From the NCBI GenBank assembly GCA_016900015.1, contig JACJJM010000022.1, positions 1-62,199 of the forward strand: a stretch of 62,199 bases of DNA, written 5' to 3'. A program made the translations under genes and the position numbers. Below are positions 1-9,664 of the stretch, in pieces. The DNA is from Phocaeicola coprophilus. Its GTDB lineage: Bacteria; Bacteroidota; Bacteroidia; Bacteroidales; Bacteroidaceae. A model generated the notes under the pieces. The model made no database searches. It was not told where the DNA came from and saw only the letters and a list, made by a program, of their open reading frames with translations. The stretch's first letter is position 1; each line of letters starts with the position of its first letter.

Positions 1-65
1 GTAACGATAAATAAGAACAACCCCGCGACTAACAGATACAGAAGTCTGCGTTTCATATCGTACAT
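1..65 (-). CDS. Truncated gene start, putative exported or membrane protein
   Basis: The left edge cuts a minus-strand gene. Two in-frame ATGs (63-65 and 54-56) open a reading frame giving MKRRLLYLLVAGLFLFIV from the second ATG. That is a basic N-terminus followed by an uninterrupted hydrophobic run, typical of a signal peptide or first membrane segment. A TATATTTG box at 184-191 points towards it. The rest of the gene lies outside the window, so no function can be given. Confidence 0.5.
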   Translation of the reverse strand, partial: MYDMKRRLLYLLVAGLFLFIV

Positions 66-183
66 TATTTAATAGTTATTCATGGTTCTCACCGTCTGGT
101 GGATGGAAACTTCCCAAGCCAATCTCTATGTATGTGAACTGCGCTTCTAAAGTTCCATTTTGAGTTCGTTTAGAATCACATTG

Positions 184-191
184 CAAATATA
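184..191 (-). promoter_or_regulatory. Bacteroidetes -7 box (TATATTTG) for the truncated left-edge gene
   Basis: The plus strand reads CAAATATA, giving TATATTTG on the minus strand, an exact fit to TAnnTTTG. It would give a leader of roughly 110-120 nt before the ATGs at 65 and 56. A second candidate (TATTTTTG) lies at 484-491. Confidence 0.5.
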
Positions 192-690
192 AATGATTTT
201 CCAATATAGTGTTACCATACTTTACCATCCTACTCCAAAGCCGCATCGTTTTTTTGGCTTTTGTTTCTTAAATTGAAGACAAATATTTAACATTACAAGT
301 TAATACCTGCAAGAAAGCATGTATATAATTATCAAAATGAGAGTAAAACAATAAGCCAAAACCTAATATAAAAAACCAGTACCAAAACACAACATACTGA
401 TTTTCAAAGATAAGAAAACAAGATATTCCATCCTTTCTTCTTAAAACCTCCTCCGAAAAGGATACATTTTAGTCCTTTCAGGACAAAAATAATTCAATTT
501 TACCCCCCCCCTGTAAATTACTTTCAAAATTATTGAAAAAGTGTTTGAATCACAGGAAGCATATTTCTTATGTTTCTTCCAAATATTCCTTCTTTTTATT
601 TCATTAACAGTATAACACTTTAATTAGCATTAAGAGCCTTGCAAGACACTCCCGAAACACTACGAAACATCCGGACATGGAGACCATACC
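192..690. other. AT-rich intergenic stretch with a C9 tract
   Basis: No convincing gene is visible. It holds a nine-cytosine run at 503-511, a 5-bp hairpin GTCCT/AGGAC at 472-484, and a second possible minus-strand -7 box (TATTTTTG, 484-491). Confidence 0.6.
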
Positions 691-765
691 CTAAAGGGTA
701 GCCAAGAGCGGAAAGGAGGGTAGCCGAGGACGGAAAGGAATCCGTGGTCGGGCGGAGTCCTTTGC
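691..765. repeat. GC-rich dispersed module, copy A
   Basis: Contains CGGAAAGGAGGGTAGCCG followed by CGGAAAGGAATCCG. The same words recur in intergenic gaps near 9700, 14900, 24500, 32200, 39330 and 53640. Non-coding; role unknown. Confidence 0.6.
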
Positions 766-780
766 TTGGTCCTGCCCCTT

Positions 781-890
781 TCTGTCCCTTCGGATGTGCC
801 ATCCGAAGGAGTCGAATGTGAGGATTTCCTATCCGAAATGTCAGCAAACGTCCTAAACACAATTTATAGAGACGCTCGGTCGGAGCGTCC
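781..890. repeat. 110-bp direct repeat, copy 1
   Basis: Matches 1261-1370 with about four substitutions. It begins with a hairpin (CTTCGGAT at 788-795 pairing with ATCCGAAG at 801-808) and ends in a second one (GACGCTC/GAGCGTC). Confidence 0.85.
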
Positions 891-968
891 GTTGCCACAC
901 AGGACGGCTAAAGCTTTTGCAATCAATGAACTCCTCTTTCCGGACGCTCCGACCGAGCGTCCCTATAA
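864..968. repeat. Inverted repeat with 28-bp arms
   Basis: Arms 864-891 and 941-968 are reverse complements with one mismatch, separated by 49 bp. Each arm is itself a hairpin (GACGCTC-GGTCG-GAGCGTC). The left arm overlaps the end of direct-repeat copy 1. Confidence 0.85.
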
Positions 969-1034
969 GTATACCGGACTGGGTGGATGTATTTGAGTGG
1001 TAAGACGAGAGGCTGTGGCGAAATGAGACTTAAG

Positions 1035-1114
1035 CACAAAGACACAGAGGCACAGAGATTTTAGTTTACTGACCTGTAATACTTTCCCTCTGTGTCTCCG
1101 TGTCTCTGTGTTTG
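1035..1114. repeat. CACAGAG-type imperfect inverted repeat
   Basis: The left arm (CACAAAGACACAGAGGCA...) pairs with the right arm (...CTCCGTGTCTCTGTGTTTG) across about 30 bp. A related palindrome lies at 32424-32502. Non-coding. Confidence 0.7.
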
Positions 1115-1194
1115 ATATTCTTCGTTACGGCACAGCCTCTTCCGCCATGCCTGAATCCTGCTATGAACGAATCAGAGATTCTGATACACGATAC

Positions 1195-1215
1195 GTCCGG
1201 ATGTGCCATCCGGAC
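1195..1215. repeat. Short perfect hairpin repeat
   Basis: GTCCGGAT-GTGCC-ATCCGGAC, an 8-bp stem with a 5-nt loop. It is the same design and loop as the hairpin at 788-808, so one repeat family. Confidence 0.75.
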
Positions 1216-1260
1216 AAACTGAGTTTCTGAGAGGGGCGGCGAAGCCGTCCTACTACAACT

Positions 1261-1370
1261 TCTGTCCCTTCGGATGTGTCTTCCGAAGGAATCGAATGTG
1301 AGGATTTCCTATCCGAAATGTCAGCAAACGTCCTAAACACAATTTATAGAGACGCTCGGTCGGAGCATCC
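1261..1370. repeat. 110-bp direct repeat, copy 2
   Basis: Second copy of 781-890, offset by exactly 480 bp. The first hairpin has decayed (GTGTCTTCCGAAG instead of GTGCCATCCGAAG), and GCGTCC has become GCATCC near the end. Confidence 0.85.
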
Positions 1371-1388
1371 GGAAGATGGTATACAATA

Positions 1389-1483
1389 TTTAGACGCAGA
1401 CGACGCGGATTAATCTTACTGTAAAACACTGAATCCCGCTGAATCTTATAAATCCGCGCCCATCAGCGGCATCCGTGTCTAAA
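1389..1483. repeat. Imperfect inverted repeat of the GACGC-GGATT family
   Basis: Left arm TTTAGACGCAGACGACGCGG... and right arm ...GGCATCCGTGTCTAAA are roughly reverse complementary. The same family occurs at 22548-22622. It lies just downstream of the glycosyltransferase gene and could end its transcript. Confidence 0.7.
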
Positions 1484-1524
1484 AAATAACCGGATAGATT
1501 CATTTAATTCCTGCGACTTACTTA

Positions 1525-2646
1525 TCAGGTGAATTCTTCCACCATATACATGTGGTCGGAAGCCTGGTGCTTGTAGGCATCAGGGTCAAGCGCATAACAT
1601 ATCATATAGGGGGCACTCTCCACCCATGTGCGGAAACGCACATCCGGGACATACTGTTCGGCAAAGGCCAGGAGACGATCCAGCTCGAAACTGTCGGAGA
1701 CGATGCCGGCCCCGTTGGACGCGGCGTCAAAGGCATTGCAATCCTGCTCGATGTGGGCCGGCACCATCAGCACCGGTTTACACAGATACATCGCTTCGCA
1801 AATGGACTCGAAACCGGCCGTGCTGGCATAAGCCCGGCAACCACTCATCTGGCGCAGGAACTCGACGTCATTGAGCGGATAGAAACTCAGCGTGTCATCC
1901 TCCCGGCGGACGGTCTTCTCACCCCGTTTGTCCCAAAAGAAGCGGAGGGGCACATCGGGATGCAGGGCATGCCACTCGCGTACACTTTCCGCAAAGCCGG
2001 AATTGACCATATAGCCATGCACATAGTCGCCCTCCGAGCATTCGCAGCGGAACACTTCCTTGCGGAGCAGAGGCGGAACGACGCGAATGTCTTCCTTCTC
2101 GTCCTCGTCCATCGCATGAAACGAAAGCGCCAGTTTCTTCTTTGCCCCGATACATGTCAGCCGGGTGAAAAACTTCAGCCCCCACAAGCCGGGCAGGCTC
2201 TTCTTGGGAAAGCGGAAATCGTGATGGAGGAAAAGATACTGATGGCCGATGCAGACCTGGGGCGTCGGGATGCGATAGAGCGCATAAGCCAGGCCGGTGA
2301 GAAGTTCGTAAAAATTGACCACCATGTCGGCCCCGCTACGGGCAATGTGTTCCTTGATGAAATGCATGCTACGCAGATAGACCGGCAGCCGGGCCACGTT
2401 GTAAGCCACACTGCGGGTGATGTTGTTGCGCTTGTTGGAAGCCGTAGGCAGGAAGTTGGGGCTTTCAAAACGGTGGATGGGCGCATGGATGCTGCGGCTG
2501 AAGAAGGCCGGGAGCTGGCGCGAACTGCTTTTCCCCACCAACACTTCCACGACTTCGTGTCCACTGCTGCGCAGGATTTCTTCAAGTGCGATGGCTTGGG
2601 TCAAGTGTCCTCGGCCCTCCCCTTGGACGATAAACAGGTATTTCAT
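1525..2646 (-). CDS. Glycosyltransferase, GT28/MurG-like fold
   Basis: A 373-residue cytosolic protein predicted to transfer a sugar from a nucleotide donor. The N-terminus has the glycine-rich loop GEGRGHLTQ (residues 9-17) of the MJ1255/GT-B family. Around residues 275-305, a STAGFESICEAM...KPVLMVPAHIEQ stretch matches the donor-binding motif of GT28-type enzymes. Its ATG overlaps the stop codon of the upstream LpxH-like gene by four bases (ATGA), so the two are probably translationally coupled and act in one pathway. A glycolipid or envelope glycan is a reasonable guess; acceptor and sugar cannot be read from the sequence. No membrane segments are seen. Confidence 0.8.
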   Translation of the reverse strand: MKYLFIVQGEGRGHLTQAIALEEILRSSGHEVVEVLVGKSSSRQLPAFFSRSIHAPIHRFESPNFLPTASNKRNNITRSVAYNVARLPVYLRSMHFIKEHIARSGADMVVNFYELLTGLAYALYRIPTPQVCIGHQYLFLHHDFRFPKKSLPGLWGLKFFTRLTCIGAKKKLALSFHAMDEDEKEDIRVVPPLLRKEVFRCECSEGDYVHGYMVNSGFAESVREWHALHPDVPLRFFWDKRGEKTVRREDDTLSFYPLNDVEFLRQMSGCRAYASTAGFESICEAMYLCKPVLMVPAHIEQDCNAFDAASNGAGIVSDSFELDRLLAFAEQYVPDVRFRTWVESAPYMICYALDPDAYKHQASDHMYMVEEFT

Positions 2647-3452
2647 GAGGCTGAAACTATAGTTGGAACAATGTTGAGCGCGGACGGAGTTTCTTCCAAC
2701 TCAACTTCGGCGTAGTAGACGATGTTCCAGTCGCCCTCTGTGCTTTCTGTAAGAGCCGACATCGTTTCTACCCAATCGCCGGAGTTGAGATAGTGTATCT
2801 GTCCGTAGTAACGGTTGTCTGGATGATGGATATGGCCGCAGATGATGCCGTCACACCGACGCGACACGGCAAACTCGGCCAGTGTGGTTTCAAAGTCGGA
2901 GATGTAGGACACGGCCGACTTGACACGCTGCTTGATGTGCTGCGAGAGCGAATAGTAAGGCTTCCCGCGATGTGCACGATAGCGGTTGTAGATGCCGTTG
3001 AACCATAACAGGAAGGTGTAACCCAAATCGCCGAGATGGGCCAACCACTTCATCTGCGTGGTGACACGGTCAAAGATGTCCCCGTGGGTAACAAAATAAC
3101 GCTTGCCGTCGGCTCCGTCCAGCACATATTCCTTCACGATGTGCAGGTTGGCAAAGTCGATAGGAGCAATGCTATCCAGGAAGTCGTCGTGGTTGCCGCG
3201 CACGTAGATAATCTCCGTGCCATAGTTCTCCATCATCTTCATGAGGATTTTGAAAAATTGCGTATGTGCAGGTTGCCAACGGCGTGTGCCGTTCTTACGA
3301 ATGTGCCATCCGTCGATGATGTCACCATTGAGTATAAGACGGTCACAGTTGATGCTGCGCAAGAAGCGGCTCACCTCTTCGACCTTGGAATGAGTGGTCC
3401 CCAAATGGATGTCCGAAAGGACCACCGTGCGGAAATGTTTGCGTATAAACAT
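2643..3452 (-). CDS. Calcineurin-like metallophosphoesterase, LpxH-like (UDP-2,3-diacylglucosamine diphosphatase family)
   Basis: A 269-residue two-metal phosphoesterase. All five signature blocks are present: DIH (14-16), NGDIIDGW (42-49), RGNHDD (85-90), THGD (122-125) and GHIHHP (about 205-210), followed by LNSGDWVE. This arrangement is that of the LpxH/COG2908 family, which cleaves the pyrophosphate of UDP-diacylglucosamine in lipid A synthesis. Bacteroidetes often have several paralogues, so the exact substrate is uncertain. It is the first gene of a two-gene unit with the overlapping glycosyltransferase. A TACCTTTG box lies 28 bp before the start and a 10-bp inverted repeat flanks it. 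Confidence 0.8.
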   Translation of the reverse strand: MFIRKHFRTVVLSDIHLGTTHSKVEEVSRFLRSINCDRLILNGDIIDGWHIRKNGTRRWQPAHTQFFKILMKMMENYGTEIIYVRGNHDDFLDSIAPIDFANLHIVKEYVLDGADGKRYFVTHGDIFDRVTTQMKWLAHLGDLGYTFLLWFNGIYNRYRAHRGKPYYSLSQHIKQRVKSAVSYISDFETTLAEFAVSRRCDGIICGHIHHPDNRYYGQIHYLNSGDWVETMSALTESTEGDWNIVYYAEVELEETPSALNIVPTIVSAS

Positions 3453-3453
3453 A

Positions 3454-3498
3454 ATAGCGTGTTCACCTTTATTACTGACACAAAGGTAAACACGCTAT
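3454..3498 (-). promoter_or_regulatory. Promoter with flanking inverted repeat, upstream of the LpxH-like gene
   Basis: The -7 box TACCTTTG is at 3481-3488 on the minus strand. A perfect 10-bp inverted repeat brackets it: ATAGCGTGTT at 3454-3463 and AACACGCTAT at 3489-3498. One arm abuts the -7 box, the other abuts the start codon. This is a candidate operator, because only one arm would be transcribed. Confidence 0.6.
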
Positions 3499-3539
3499 AT
3501 TACGAAGTGATGTACAAAGCGTTACGTTTCGTTGTCGAA

Positions 3540-4916
3540 TTATTCCCAGCCTCCGCCCAGCGCCTTGTAGAGTTGCACCATCGCGATTTGCTTGTCGCGG
3601 ACGGCATTGCTCAGGGCTATCTGCGCGTCGAGATAGGTACGCTGGGCGTCGAGCCAGTCGAGGTAGCTGATATAACCGTTCATATATTGCGTGCGGGTAA
3701 GCGAAGTGCTCTTTCGGGCCGCTTGCTCCAGCTTCAGGCGCGAGTCGTAGATGTCCTGCACCTTGTTGAATTCGACCATCGCATTGCGGGCATCCTTGAA
3801 AGCCGAAAGGACAGCTTTCTCATACTGGTGGACAGCCTGCTCGTAGGCCGCCTTCTTGGCCTTCAGCGCAGCACGGTTCTTCCCCATCGCAAACAGGGGC
3901 GTGAGCAGGTTGGCACTCAGGAAATGATAGGGCGAATGAAGGAAATCCTTGAACTCCTCGCTCTCCAGTCCATAGTGCGCCGTGAGGGTGATGCGGGGAA
4001 AGAGATTGGTATAAGCAATGCCCACATCGGCATTGGCTGCGATGAGGGCCTCTTCGGCTGCACGCACGTCAGGACGGCGTTCGAGCAGCGAGGAAGGCAA
4101 TCCCGCAGGCAAAGTCTCAGGCAGACGGATGTCCTGCGGGTGGTGTGAACGCTCCACTTTCTCGGGATAACGCCCGGCAAGGAAATTGATGTCATTCTCC
4201 TTCAAGGCGATGCTACGTTCCAGGTCGGGCACGAGGGTAGCCGTGCGGGCAAGCTCCACCTGAGCCTGCTGGTAGACAGCTTCCGAGGTCAACCCGCCAT
4301 TGAAACGCAGACGCGCCAGGCGCACACTTTCCTCACGGGCACTCAGCGTCTGCTTCACGATGGCCAGCTCATTGTCCAGCGCAACCAATTCGAAATAAGC
4401 CTGTGCCACCTGCGCCACAAGTGTCATCTGCAAGGCACGACGGTTCTCCACAGCCTGCACGAACTGTGCCATACTCTTGTCCTTCGCCCAACGCAGATTG
4501 CCCCAGAGGTCCAATTCCCAAGAAGCGATAAACTTGGCCGTATATTCAGGTGTGGACTTATAATTGTCGCCTCCATAGTTTTCGGCTTCCTTGTCCGTAT
4601 AGAGTCTCCCGTTCACCTGCGGAAACATATCTGCATAGGCGATACGTCTCTGTGCCGCCATCTCCTTCAAACGTGCGGCAGCAGTGAGCATATCCTTGTT
4701 ATGCTCCAACGTCTCGCGGATAAGTTTCTGCAGCGTGGTGTCCGTATAGAGTTCCCACCAACGGAAGTCAGCGATGGATGTCGTGTCTGTCGCCGTGCTG
4801 TCAAGCAAAGCCGGCAGGTGCAAGTCGGGACGTGCATAGTGCTTGCCCAGCTGGCATGACACAGTACACAGACTGAAAAGAATGATATAGACGAAATGCT
4901 TCATACGACAAGTCAT
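3540..4916 (-). CDS. Outer-membrane efflux lipoprotein (TolC/OprM/NodT family)
   Basis: A 458-residue outer-membrane channel of a tripartite pump. The N-terminus is a lipoprotein signal ending in CTVSC, followed by QLGKHYARP, as in CusC/OprM proteins. Two tandem long-helix repeats follow ([17 protein letters not shown] near 100 and [19 protein letters not shown] near 300), the internal duplication of the family. The ATG overlaps the stop of the RND gene by four bases. It is the last gene of the efflux operon. A later ATG would give a start at MKHF; either start leaves the lipobox intact. Confidence 0.92.
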   Translation of the reverse strand: MTCRMKHFVYIILFSLCTVSCQLGKHYARPDLHLPALLDSTATDTTSIADFRWWELYTDTTLQKLIRETLEHNKDMLTAAARLKEMAAQRRIAYADMFPQVNGRLYTDKEAENYGGDNYKSTPEYTAKFIASWELDLWGNLRWAKDKSMAQFVQAVENRRALQMTLVAQVAQAYFELVALDNELAIVKQTLSAREESVRLARLRFNGGLTSEAVYQQAQVELARTATLVPDLERSIALKENDINFLAGRYPEKVERSHHPQDIRLPETLPAGLPSSLLERRPDVRAAEEALIAANADVGIAYTNLFPRITLTAHYGLESEEFKDFLHSPYHFLSANLLTPLFAMGKNRAALKAKKAAYEQAVHQYEKAVLSAFKDARNAMVEFNKVQDIYDSRLKLEQAARKSTSLTRTQYMNGYISYLDWLDAQRTYLDAQIALSNAVRDKQIAMVQLYKALGGGWE

Positions 4917-7900
4917 TTATGTTTGGAAAGTTTGTTTTTAGCCTTATCCTTGGCCTTGTAGATATACACAAAGAAGAACGGTACGAGGATGATGCCGAAG
5001 ATGACGGCACAAATCATGCCGAAAAACACACCTGTGCCAATGGCCCGACGGCTGGCTGCTCCCGGACCGGAAGCGATCACCATCGGCAGCATACCGAGGA
5101 TGAAGGCCAGCGAAGTCATCAGAATGGGACGAAAACGCATCTGTGCGGCGTGTATGGCAGCCTGAAGTGTGTCCACACCCTTGCTGACCTGCTCTTTGGC
5201 AAACTCCACGATAAGGATGGCATTTTTAGCCGCCAAGCCGACCAACATCACCAATCCTATCTGGAAATACACGTCGTTTTCCAGGCCGCATGCCCACACG
5301 CCCAAGTAAGCGCCCAAAGCCGCCACAGGCAACGACAGGAGCACGGCTGCGGGAATCATCCAGCTTTCATAGAGGGCGGCCAGGAAAAGGAAGACGAAAA
5401 GAAACACCAGCGCCAACACCAGTCCGGTCTGTCCGCCGGCCTGCTTCTCCTGATAGGACAGTCCGCTCCACTCCACGCCGATGTTGTCAGGCAAATGCTC
5501 GCGGGCCACTTCCTCAATGGCATTCATCGCCTGCCCCGAACTATAGCCTTCAGCCGCATCGCCTCGGATAATGGATGTGGTGAACATGTTGAAACGCTTG
5601 ATGCTTCCGGGCCCGGTCGTATAGGAGGCCGTACCCAACGCCGTCAGGGGAATCATCGCCCCGTCGGTGCCCCGCACAAAGAAAAGGTTCAGATTGTCCT
5701 TGTGCTTGCGATAAGAAGCCTCAGCCTGAATATAGACGCGGTAGATACGGTTGAACATATTGAAGTCGTTCACGTAGACAGAACCCGTGTATGCCTTCAT
5801 CGTAGAAAACACATCCGACAAAGGTACGCCGGCAAACTTCACCTGGTCACGGTCTACATCAAAATAAAGTTGAGGTATCTCAGACTGAAGTGATGAAGAA
5901 AGCCCGGTCAGCTCTTCACGCTGGGAAGCGTAATATAACAAGGTGTCGACAGCTTGCACCAAATCATCAAACGTGGCGTCGCCGCGTGCCTCAAGCTGCA
6001 TCTCAAATCCTCCGGAACTGCCCAGGCCGGGAATCACCGGCGGTGTGGAGAGATAGACCTTGCTCTCCGGATAACGGGAGAACTCCGTACGCACGCGGGC
6101 CATCAGCTGGTCGATGGTGGTATTGTCACGTTCCTTCCAGGGTTTCAGAATCACGGTCAGCGTGGTGCGCCCTTGGTTGCTCCCCACACGAGGACTGGAA
6201 CCGGTCACATTCTGCACATATTCCACCTCGGGGAGCGTCATCAAATAGTCTACAGCACGCTCCGTCACGACGCGTGTCCGCTCCAGCGTTGCCCCCTCAG
6301 GCAGCTCCAGCTCCACGGTGAAATAGCCTTGGTCCTCTGTGGGAAGGAAGCTGGCTGGGATGATGCGGTGGATGAGCAGGATGGCTATAAGCACCATACC
6401 GAACACGCTCATCACGCGCCGTGGATGCTGAATGACCCGGGTGATGGCAGAGACATATTTGTTGTTGCCCACGCGGAGCCAATAGTTTATGTAACGGAAC
6501 ACGATGTTTTTCTTCTTATGCCCTCCGGATGAAGCCGGCTTCAGGATGAGTGAACACATCACCGGGCTTAGCGTAAGGGCAACAATGGTCGAGATGAGCA
6601 CCGACACGACGATGGTGATGGTGAACTGGCGATAGAGCTGCCCCGTAATACCCGGCAGGAAACTCACCGGGACAAACACAGCGGCCAACACCAACGAAGT
6701 CGCGATCAAAGCACTGGCCAGTCCGTTCATGGCTTTCTTGGTGGCCTCATATGCTCCCAGCTTCTCTTCATCCATAATGCGCTCCACATTCTCCACGACG
6801 ACAATGGCGTCGTCGACCACGATGCCGATGGCCAAGATGAGTCCGAGCAGTGTCAGGATATTGAGCGAGAAACCAAAGATGAGCATGAAACCAAACGTAC
6901 CAATGAGTGAAATAGGTACGGCCACCACAGGAATAAGCGTCGCACGCCAACTCTGCAAAGACAAGAACACGACCACAATCACAAGGAACAAAGCCTCGAA
7001 AAGCGTCTTGTAGACTTCATGAATAGACTCGGAGATGTAGGTCGTCATGTCGAAGGGAATCTCGTATGTCAGGCCTTCCGGGAAATTACGGCTGATGTCC
7101 TCCATCGCATCCTTCACCTTCTGAGCCACTTCCATCGCGTTCGCTCCGGGCAGCATGTAAATGCCCAGCACAGCGGCATTGCCTCCGTTGATGCCACTCT
7201 CGGTGTTGTAGGAAGAGGCTTCCAGCGACACGCGGGCCACGTCACGCAAGCGGATTATCGAACCATCTGCATTGGCCCGCACGACAATGTCCTCAAACTG
7301 GCTGACCGTCGACAGGCGTCCTTGTGTGGTGATGGGGATGGTCACGTCAAGCCCTGACACGGGTTGCTGTCCAAGCACACCGGCTGCCGACTCGCGGTTC
7401 TGGTCCTTCAACGCAGTCTGTAAGTCCTGCACCGTGAGGCCGAAGTTGGCCATCTTGTCGGGCTGCACCCATATCTGCATGGCATAATAACGGCTACCGA
7501 TGTTCGACACACGCCCCACGCCGGGAATACGGCGGAGCACGTCGACGACATTGATGGTCGCAAAGTTGCTCAGGTATATCTCGTCAAACTTCGGGTCGTT
7601 CGACGTAAGGCAGAGTGTCATCAACTGGCTCGCAGCCTGTTTCTCCACAGAAATACCGTTCTGGATGACTTCAGCCGGCAGGCGCGATTCGGCCAGTTTC
7701 AGGCGGTTCTGTATCTCCACGGCTGCCAGGTCAGGGTCGGCCGAGATGTCGAAGGTCACGGTCGCCGAGAAACCTCCCGAGTTGGAACTGGTCGACTCCA
7801 TGTAGAGCATGCCCGGAGTACCGTTGAGTTCCTGCTCGATGGGCGTGGCGACAGCCTGGGATACCGTCGTCGCACTCGCTCCGGGGTAGGAAGCACTGAT

Positions 7901-8035
7901 TTTCACCACCGGGGGTGTAATCTGGGGATACTGGTCAATGGGGAGCATCGTCAGGCCGATGATGCCCACAATGACGATGACTATCGAGATGACCGCCGAA
8001 AACACGGGGCGGTCGATAAAGAAATTCACTTTCAT
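4913..8035 (-). CDS. RND multidrug efflux permease (HAE1, AcrB/MexB type)
   Basis: A 1040-residue inner-membrane drug/proton antiporter of full family length. It starts with the usual first membrane helix ([15 protein letters not shown]), then [11 protein letters not shown] and SASYPGA of the porter domain. The proton-relay aspartate pair in TM4 is present ([17 protein letters not shown], about residue 405). A second TM bundle with [15 protein letters not shown] is near the C-terminus. It sits between the fusion protein (15 bp upstream) and the outer-membrane channel (4-bp overlap), completing a three-gene pump operon. Substrates cannot be deduced. Confidence 0.97.
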   Translation of the reverse strand: MKVNFFIDRPVFSAVISIVIVIVGIIGLTMLPIDQYPQITPPVVKISASYPGASATTVSQAVATPIEQELNGTPGMLYMESTSSNSGGFSATVTFDISADPDLAAVEIQNRLKLAESRLPAEVIQNGISVEKQAASQLMTLCLTSNDPKFDEIYLSNFATINVVDVLRRIPGVGRVSNIGSRYYAMQIWVQPDKMANFGLTVQDLQTALKDQNRESAAGVLGQQPVSGLDVTIPITTQGRLSTVSQFEDIVVRANADGSIIRLRDVARVSLEASSYNTESGINGGNAAVLGIYMLPGANAMEVAQKVKDAMEDISRNFPEGLTYEIPFDMTTYISESIHEVYKTLFEALFLVIVVVFLSLQSWRATLIPVVAVPISLIGTFGFMLIFGFSLNILTLLGLILAIGIVVDDAIVVVENVERIMDEEKLGAYEATKKAMNGLASALIATSLVLAAVFVPVSFLPGITGQLYRQFTITIVVSVLISTIVALTLSPVMCSLILKPASSGGHKKKNIVFRYINYWLRVGNNKYVSAITRVIQHPRRVMSVFGMVLIAILLIHRIIPASFLPTEDQGYFTVELELPEGATLERTRVVTERAVDYLMTLPEVEYVQNVTGSSPRVGSNQGRTTLTVILKPWKERDNTTIDQLMARVRTEFSRYPESKVYLSTPPVIPGLGSSGGFEMQLEARGDATFDDLVQAVDTLLYYASQREELTGLSSSLQSEIPQLYFDVDRDQVKFAGVPLSDVFSTMKAYTGSVYVNDFNMFNRIYRVYIQAEASYRKHKDNLNLFFVRGTDGAMIPLTALGTASYTTGPGSIKRFNMFTTSIIRGDAAEGYSSGQAMNAIEEVAREHLPDNIGVEWSGLSYQEKQAGGQTGLVLALVFLFVFLFLAALYESWMIPAAVLLSLPVAALGAYLGVWACGLENDVYFQIGLVMLVGLAAKNAILIVEFAKEQVSKGVDTLQAAIHAAQMRFRPILMTSLAFILGMLPMVIASGPGAASRRAIGTGVFFGMICAVIFGIILVPFFFVYIYKAKDKAKNKLSKHK

Positions 8036-8050
8036 TGGGCGAATGGATGT

Positions 8051-9286
8051 TTAGACGTTACGGTTCGTGAGTGTGTCGCTTGCCGCAGAAGGGCGGACAA
8101 ACGTGCTGTCGGAAGGCAAAGTCAGGTTGCTGTTGTCAATACGGACACGCATACCGGGCGTCAGCTTATGATAACCTTCAGCCACAACCTGCTCACCGGC
8201 CGCCACACCACGTTCGACCACCACATAGTTGTCCTGCTCGGGACCCAATTCGACAAAACGCCTCTCCACGGTCGAATCCCGGCGCACCACATAAATATAA
8301 GCACCACCCTTCTCGATGATGACCGCCTTCTGCGGCACCATAAGGGCATCCTCAATCACGTCAAGCAACAGGCGCACTTTCGTAAACTGCCCGGGCAGGA
8401 GGACGCGGTCGGGGTTCGGCATCTCCGCACGCACCGAGAACGTACCCGTGCGAGGGTCGACTTGCGGTTCGGCGAAGTCCACAAGCCCGCGATACGGATA
8501 GACCGTGTTGTCGGCCAGCGTGACCGTGACGTAAGGTTGCCACGAGCGTGTCGAATCCTTCTGTCCGAGATTGACATTGCGCTCCTTGCTCTTCAGGTAG
8601 TCGAGGGCCGTCATGCTGAAGTCGACCAACACGGTGTCGCTCTTCACGATGGTCGCCAGAAGCGACTTGCCGCCCGTGCCCACAAGCGTCCCCAAGTCAA
8701 CCAGCCGCTCGCTGATGTTGCCCGAGATGGGCGAACGGACTATCGTATAGCCCAGTTCCTGCTCGGCCTGGAAAAGGTCAGCCTCGCTCATGGCCACAGA
8801 CGCGACAGCGCTCTCGTAGGCCGCCACCGCATTGTCCAGGTCGAGCTGGCTCGCCGCGTTCTGCTCGTAGAGCGGGCGGATGCGTTCCAAGTCACGCTCG
8901 GCCTTGCGCTCCTGCGCCTCGTCTTTCTTGAGCTGGGCACGCGCCTTGTCGGCCTTGGCCCGATATTGTTCCTGATTGATGACGAAGAGCACCTGGTTTT
9001 TTGTCACATACGTGCCTTCCTCGAAAAGCATTTCCTCCAGAAAGCCTTCCACACGGGCACGTATCTCGACGAACTGCTGGGCGCGGACGCGACCCACATA
9101 TTCGCCATAAATGTTCACATCTTCCTGCGTGACGGGCACCGTAGCGATGACCGGCACATCGGGCTTGACCGCGCGGCGATGCGTCAGCACCCACACCGCA
9201 GCCGCCACGAATACCAGGGCTACACACGTGTACATGATTTTCTTCCGCGAGAGACGGAATTCTCTGTTCCTTAAAAGTCTTTTCAT
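8051..9286 (-). CDS. RND efflux periplasmic adaptor (membrane fusion protein, AcrA/MexA family)
   Basis: A 411-residue adaptor linking the RND permease to the outer-membrane channel. An N-terminal membrane anchor (residues about 18-34, CVALVFVAAAVWVL) replaces the lipobox seen in many relatives. A split biotinyl-lipoyl domain surrounds a helical hairpin (KADKARAQLKKDEAQERKAERDLERIR...). A beta-barrel domain follows with VDPRTGTFSVRAEMPNP and LLPGQFTKVRL, then the membrane-proximal domain. It is the first gene of the pump operon, about 60 nt after a TATCTTTG box. No TetR/AraC gene adjoins the operon. Confidence 0.95.
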   Translation of the reverse strand: MKRLLRNREFRLSRKKIMYTCVALVFVAAAVWVLTHRRAVKPDVPVIATVPVTQEDVNIYGEYVGRVRAQQFVEIRARVEGFLEEMLFEEGTYVTKNQVLFVINQEQYRAKADKARAQLKKDEAQERKAERDLERIRPLYEQNAASQLDLDNAVAAYESAVASVAMSEADLFQAEQELGYTIVRSPISGNISERLVDLGTLVGTGGKSLLATIVKSDTVLVDFSMTALDYLKSKERNVNLGQKDSTRSWQPYVTVTLADNTVYPYRGLVDFAEPQVDPRTGTFSVRAEMPNPDRVLLPGQFTKVRLLLDVIEDALMVPQKAVIIEKGGAYIYVVRRDSTVERRFVELGPEQDNYVVVERGVAAGEQVVAEGYHKLTPGMRVRIDNSNLTLPSDSTFVRPSAASDTLTNRNV

Positions 9287-9346
9287 ACCTAATCGAAAAT
9301 CGTTGTATTATGCAATCTGTCTTAGTCTTTCCTTCACACTGCGGTG

Positions 9347-9354
9347 CAAAGATA
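9347..9354 (-). promoter_or_regulatory. -7 box (TATCTTTG) of the RND efflux operon
   Basis: CAAAGATA on the plus strand, an exact TAnnTTTG fit on the minus strand. It lies 60 bp before the adaptor start codon. Confidence 0.65.
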
Positions 9355-9664
9355 GGGCCTTTTTCCTTAGCGAAAGTCCCTCATAGGCATAAAAAGAACA
9401 AATCATGTGCCAGGCTTACGTATCCTTTTTTCCCGCACACAAGAGCCCTCCTTTTGTAGAAAGAAGTCCAAAAGTTGTGGAATTATTCCCCATCTGCAAG
9501 CAGGCTTCCACTCCCCGGATGCGAGTCAGGCGCGGCCATTCCGCCGCCAGCCGCAGGCCAGGGCTCTTTTTTCAACTATTTTCTCAGATGGGCACAAGGT
9601 CTGCAAAAGGAAGCCTCACCTCAGGCAATTTCCTTATAATCAACAGCTAGCATCTGCTCATGGA

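Noticed and set aside
766-996. 76-codon plus-strand frame
   Set aside because: It lies wholly within direct and inverted repeats (781-890, 864-968), with no promoter placement or recognisable domain.
1552-2715. Long plus-strand open frame antisense to the glycosyltransferase
   Set aside because: It mirrors the real minus-strand gene, whose protein has clear family motifs. The antisense product has none and has the composition of a shadow frame. Similar shadows over dnaG, the fumarase gene, nuoL, nuoN and trkA were also dropped.
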